This document shows positions 60,627 to 64,000 of a stretch of 64,000 nt of DNA, one piece after another. The stretch's first letter is position 1; each line of letters starts with the position of its first letter. The translations under genes and the position numbers were made by a program. The notes under the pieces were generated by a model, which made no database searches, was not told the origin of the DNA, and worked only from the letters and a program-made list of their open reading frames with translations. The stretch is from positions 2,514,001-2,578,000 of the forward strand of contig NZ_CP133548.1 of assembly GCF_031198435.1 (NCBI RefSeq), written 5' to 3'. The DNA comes from Pleionea litopenaei. GTDB lineage: Bacteria > Pseudomonadota > Gammaproteobacteria > Enterobacterales > Kangiellaceae.

Positions 60627-63071
60627 TTGAGCGATTTACACGAATTAACACGAGCAGCGGAACAAGGCACAGAGTTAACACACTGGCCATTCAATACCCT
60701 TACTCGAAAAGACAATGTCTTTAGTCAAACTCAATCTTCCCACTCCACTGATGAAGATTTTGAGCTCAATTACCGCAATGCATTTAAAAAGGCTGAAAAG
60801 TATGCCATTGATTTGGTTGACCTGAGCCTTTCGAATGCAACATTTTATAAGCTCGAGCAGCTTTACTTGGCTAATCCATCATTGCAACGCTCTCATCATT
60901 CGGGGATCTCTGATGACGAACACCATCAAACGATTGCTTCTTGGAGTTTTCTCGAGAAGATGGAAGCGGATCAACAACTTAAAGACTATTTACAAAAGTC
61001 ACTGGAATACTTATTTATCCGTGATTTAGGTTCTACTCTAGACGACAAGAACACTCAAGAGACTATTCAATGCTATCGAAAGAAAATACATAAATATATT
61101 CGCAATAGGAGCCAACAGAAAGATTCACTTTGGTCCGTCGAATCACTGCTAGAAAACGATGGCGTCGACCCTAAAATTCAACAGCGCTTATTTTGGCTAA
61201 AACAACGACTCTATTCTATACAAGGTATTCTTCCACAACACTGGGATAAAACTAACTGCTTGCGGAAATTAGTCAAGGTAATCGCCGGTGTCGTTATGCA
61301 TGCGATGGTGGAGCAAAAATTCACAAATAGAGAGCAACAAGTTGAGCATTTAGATAGAGCAATCACCCTTGGTTATTGTTATGGAATTACTTACCCTTTT
61401 ATTGATGACGTTCAAGACAGTACTGATTTATCCAACAAAGACCATCAACTGTTTAAAGATTGCATTGTCGCTAGCTTAACCGACAAACAATCAAGCAAAC
61501 TACCTGTGTTCAGTGAGAAAAATCGAGTTTTCATGCATCATGTTTACGTAAAGCTAGATGAGGCCCTCTCTCTAATAAAAAAACTTTTAAAGAATGATGA
61601 GCAAGATAACTTTTTTGCTCAGGCTTACATTTTCTTTCGAGCTCAAGACGAAGACCGGCTAATGAATAAGCTACGCTTCGTTTCTGTACCCTCTTTATTA
61701 ACACCAATGATCTTAAAATCATCGGGTTCTCGATTAATCGCAAATCAAATAGTCAATCTTGAAAATGAAAAAGCGGAGCGATTTTTCTATTTTGGCATCT
61801 ATAATCAATTTAATGATGATATTAAGGACATTTATGAGGATTTAGAGTCCGATAATCTCACGCCTTATACAGCGTATCTTAAGTTTCCTGAGAAATTTGA
61901 ATGCTCTCCCTATAGAATCTACTGGTCGGTTGTTCTCTACCTCATTCAAAATGTTTATAACCAAGACAAGCATTTCACTCGGTTAATTCTCGAACGTAGC
62001 ATTAACGCCCACAAAAGTCTGTTAAACAACGTTGGGCATGACAAATACCTTGAGCTGAAAAATACGTTGCTTTTTACCGGTAATGTTGGTTTCGATACAT
62101 TAATAGAGAAAATGGTTGTCGCCAATAATAATATTGCTTGGTTCGACAAGTGGCTCAGTCGATATTTATCTAATCACTTTGAGCAAGACATTAAAGGATC
62201 AAATAGCTTTAAGAAGAAGTATAAAGACTATAAACAGGTCGTTGACCGTAGTATTTTCGAGCCATTAAATCAGCAGAGTGCGACTGATTCTCTACAGCAG
62301 CTTGCGCTTTATAGTCTAAACGGTGGCGGAAAACGCATGCGCTCTGTCATTGCGTTGCATTTAATGACGACACACTATAGTTTTTCGGAACAAGACAGTT
62401 ATCCTGTATTGCAGCTACTCGAATATATGCATACTGCTTCATTAATCTTCGACGATCTTCCAGCCCAAGATGACGCCGACTTACGTAGAGGTCAACCCTC
62501 TTTGCATAAGAAAATCGACAACGTTGCGAATGCCGAGTTAACGGGTGTATTTTTAATAATGAAAGCAGTTGAGATGCAATCAAAGATTAACTGCGCGTCG
62601 GCAGATAAAGTACTGTGCTCGATTCAATATGCAGCAAGAACAACCCAAAGAATTTGCGAAGGCCAACGTCAAGATCTTGATTCTAAAGTCACGATAGACT
62701 TAAACGCACTAGAGGTAATGAGTTCTCTAAAGACCGGGCTCGCATTAGAAGCAGCTTGGATGATTCCTGCTTTACTAGCCGGAGAAAGTCACAACAATCT
62801 AAAGAGTATTGAGAAGTTATCTCACCATATAGGTATTGCATTTCAGATCAAAGACGATCTGTTAGATCAGAGTTCGCAAGTCATAACCATAGGAAAACCA
62901 GTCCAGCAAGATAAACATAAAGCCTCTTACGTCACAGCTCTCGGAGTAGATGAAGCCGAGCGACAATTGATGTTGCACTATCATGCCGCTCGAGAATATT
63001 TGCAACAATTACATCCTAGTGACTGGTTTTTAAAACAGCTACTCGATGTGATTGTTTTCCGCGATCAATAA
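60627..63071 (+). CDS. Polyprenyl-synthase-family protein with a second, N-terminal isoprenoid-enzyme-like domain
   Basis: About 814 residues. The C-terminal ~270 residues are a complete trans-isoprenyl diphosphate synthase domain: GGGKRMRS, first Asp-rich motif DDLPAQDDADLRRG (Asp609-610, Asp614), the KTG of SLKTG, and second motif FQIKDDLLD (Asp743-744, Asp747). The N-terminal ~540 residues also carry two Asp-rich helices, DDVQD (Asp260-264) and NDDIKDIYEDL (Asn396 to Asp401), at spacing typical of class I isoprenoid folds. The start is TTG 60627 with GGAG six bases upstream; another TTG at 60615 would place that site inside the gene. Monocistronic, facing the decarboxylase. The product is unknown. 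Confidence 0.8.
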   Translation: MSDLHELTRAAEQGTELTHWPFNTLTRKDNVFSQTQSSHSTDEDFELNYRNAFKKAEKYAIDLVDLSLSNATFYKLEQLYLANPSLQRSHHSGISDDEHHQTIASWSFLEKMEADQQLKDYLQKSLEYLFIRDLGSTLDDKNTQETIQCYRKKIHKYIRNRSQQKDSLWSVESLLENDGVDPKIQQRLFWLKQRLYSIQGILPQHWDKTNCLRKLVKVIAGVVMHAMVEQKFTNREQQVEHLDRAITLGYCYGITYPFIDDVQDSTDLSNKDHQLFKDCIVASLTDKQSSKLPVFSEKNRVFMHHVYVKLDEALSLIKKLLKNDEQDNFFAQAYIFFRAQDEDRLMNKLRFVSVPSLLTPMILKSSGSRLIANQIVNLENEKAERFFYFGIYNQFNDDIKDIYEDLESDNLTPYTAYLKFPEKFECSPYRIYWSVVLYLIQNVYNQDKHFTRLILERSINAHKSLLNNVGHDKYLELKNTLLFTGNVGFDTLIEKMVVANNNIAWFDKWLSRYLSNHFEQDIKGSNSFKKKYKDYKQVVDRSIFEPLNQQSATDSLQQLALYSLNGGGKRMRSVIALHLMTTHYSFSEQDSYPVLQLLEYMHTASLIFDDLPAQDDADLRRGQPSLHKKIDNVANAELTGVFLIMKAVEMQSKINCASADKVLCSIQYAARTTQRICEGQRQDLDSKVTIDLNALEVMSSLKTGLALEAAWMIPALLAGESHNNLKSIEKLSHHIGIAFQIKDDLLDQSSQVITIGKPVQQDKHKASYVTALGVDEAERQLMLHYHAAREYLQQLHPSDWFLKQLLDVIVFRDQ

Positions 63072-63077
63072 CGCTAT

Positions 63078-64000
63078 TTAATCGTCGGCAACCACCGCAA
63101 TGGTTCCATCTAAACTACCTTGAATGGTGATTTGTTGCATCGATAATGACTTTAAATAATCTAAATGTTGCGCTTGTATTTTTTGTCCAGGCACCAACAA
63201 TGGGATTCCCGGCGGGTAAGGTGTAATAAGACCTGAACAGATTCTACCTTCCGACTCGGCTATCGATATATGATCTCTTCGTGCATAAAAAGCATCGGCA
63301 GGAAGCATTGCTAAATCAATAGGCGGTAAAGCATCAGGTACTCGCGTTGGTCGCTTTAAGCTAGATAATTTGACTTTTCCAGAGTCTAATTTTTTCAGTG
63401 CATTATAAAGTCGAACAATTTTCGAACGCGTTCCGCCCAAGGTTAAAAGAACTAATAAGGTGCTATGAGTATACTTCTCAATTTCTAATCCTATTTCATC
63501 CATTAAGTACTGGTGAACCGTTTTGCATGAGTAGGGTAAGGCTGAAATATCAATTAATATTTTGAGCGGATCATGTCCCATGTTATCACTTTCAAAATGG
63601 GAGAAAACGGCAGCGAAGTCTTTTGCGTCTAATATTTTTATTCGCTTTAATTGTGCGACCTGCGACTTAAATTCTTGCACATGACTTAGCAAAGCATTAA
63701 TCAACTTGTACCCTTCCATTTCAAGCTGTTTGTGACAAACATCCAGTGATGCAATGAGCTGATATTTGGGAGAAGTCGATGCATAAATGCTAAAGATTTC
63801 TCTAAAAAAGTCTTCATCAAAATCTGGATCGTTAATGTGAATATACGATGCTTGTGAGAAGGCTGATACAACTTTGTGAGCAGAATGAGTAACGTAATCA
63901 GCTCCACACTCAATCGCAGAATAAGGTCGCAACGTAGGATGAAATAGTGAGTAGGCAAACCAAGCTTCATCAATAAAGACTTTAACGTCATGATCATGCG
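63078..64000 (-). CDS. Orn/Lys/Arg decarboxylase-family PLP enzyme, C-terminal part (partial)
   Basis: The 5' end lies beyond the right edge; the reading frame continues to base 64000. About 307 codons are visible. The start of the visible part (FIDEAWFAYSLFHP, the Asp of which holds the PLP ring nitrogen) and the PLP lysine motif (THSAHKVVSAFSQASYIH, Lys codon at 63873-63875) match the fold-type-I Orn/Lys/Arg decarboxylase family. The C-terminal domain segment ITPYPPGIPLLVPG, shared with these enzymes, is complete. Substrate (Lys, Orn, Arg or other) cannot be told. It converges on the isoprenoid-enzyme gene with six bases between stops. An ATG at 63932 is internal and is not the start. Confidence 0.9.
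   Translation of the reverse strand, partial: HDHDVKVFIDEAWFAYSLFHPTLRPYSAIECGADYVTHSAHKVVSAFSQASYIHINDPDFDEDFFREIFSIYASTSPKYQLIASLDVCHKQLEMEGYKLINALLSHVQEFKSQVAQLKRIKILDAKDFAAVFSHFESDNMGHDPLKILIDISALPYSCKTVHQYLMDEIGLEIEKYTHSTLLVLLTLGGTRSKIVRLYNALKKLDSGKVKLSSLKRPTRVPDALPPIDLAMLPADAFYARRDHISIAESEGRICSGLITPYPPGIPLLVPGQKIQAQHLDYLKSLSMQQITIQGSLDGTIAVVADD

Noticed and set aside
63701-63997. A 98-codon minus-strand frame at the right edge
   Set aside because: It overlaps the clearly coding decarboxylase frame on the same strand and has no recognisable features; it is a shadow of that gene.
1-64000. tRNA or rRNA genes, CRISPR arrays, transposases, integrases and phage genes
   Set aside because: The gaps between genes were scanned for tRNA-like, rRNA-like and regularly repeated sequence and the proteins for mobile-element enzymes; none was recognised.

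Overview
The window reads as ordinary chromosome of a moderately low-GC gammaproteobacterium, probably marine. Supporting signs are the dusB-fis pair, the crp / osmC-like / coq7 neighbourhood, purH and purD close together, a ydbH-ynbE-ydbL operon, pip-dtd and typA. Kangiellaceae-like bacteria would fit, but that placement is an inference from gene content and was not tested. No rRNA, tRNA, CRISPR array, insertion sequence or prophage was recognised. Both edges cut genes: gcvP on the left and an Orn/Lys/Arg-type decarboxylase on the right.

Region by region. (1) 1-3.1 kb: the 3' end of gcvP with a clear terminator, then a membrane-bound LytTR regulator divergent from an acyltransferase-3 protein. 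(2) 3.3-16.5 kb: an envelope/export block with two RND permease-adaptor pairs in opposite orientation and no outer-membrane channel gene. Between them are an MgtC/SapB-type membrane protein and a patatin-POTRA-barrel (type Vd autotransporter-like) phospholipase. A DUF885 metallopeptidase-like protein follows. (3) 17.1-23.9 kb: six overlapping genes (RDD, SpoIIM-like, DUF4129, DUF4350, MoxR AAA+, DUF58) forming one translationally coupled envelope module. (4) 24-34.8 kb: prmA, a zinc-ribbon/DUF3426 protein, dusB-fis, purH, a small outer-membrane barrel, purD, then ydbH-ynbE-ydbL for inter-membrane lipid transport. (5) 34.8-42.3 kb: a GST, a Ycf46-like AAA ATPase, coq7, a two-gene operon that includes a 54-residue membrane protein, an OsmC-family protein, crp, and a porin / FMN-binding / PepSY group behind a convincing Fur-box promoter. 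(6) 42.3-53.6 kb: trpG/pabA and rpe, an astacin-like protease, tatD, an LplT-PlsC fusion, a DUF805 protein, dtd, a prolyl-aminopeptidase homologue that has lost its nucleophile serine, a lipoprotein and typA. (7) 53.7-57.9 kb: a coupled signalling operon of histidine kinase, Rcp1-like receiver, and receiver-GGDEF-EAL. (8) 57.9-64 kb: a MocR regulator divergent from an EamA exporter with a repeat-rich operator, then a large two-part isoprenoid-synthase-like protein facing the truncated decarboxylase.

The less ordinary items are the double isoprenoid-enzyme fusion at 60.6-63.1 kb, the six-gene MoxR/DUF58 module, the nucleophile-less Pip, the RND permease with an altered proton relay, and two 'orphan' terminators (16.6 kb minus strand, 50.65 kb plus strand) that imply unannotated short transcripts. 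Many start codons were re-chosen from Shine-Dalgarno spacing; several genes use TTG or GTG.
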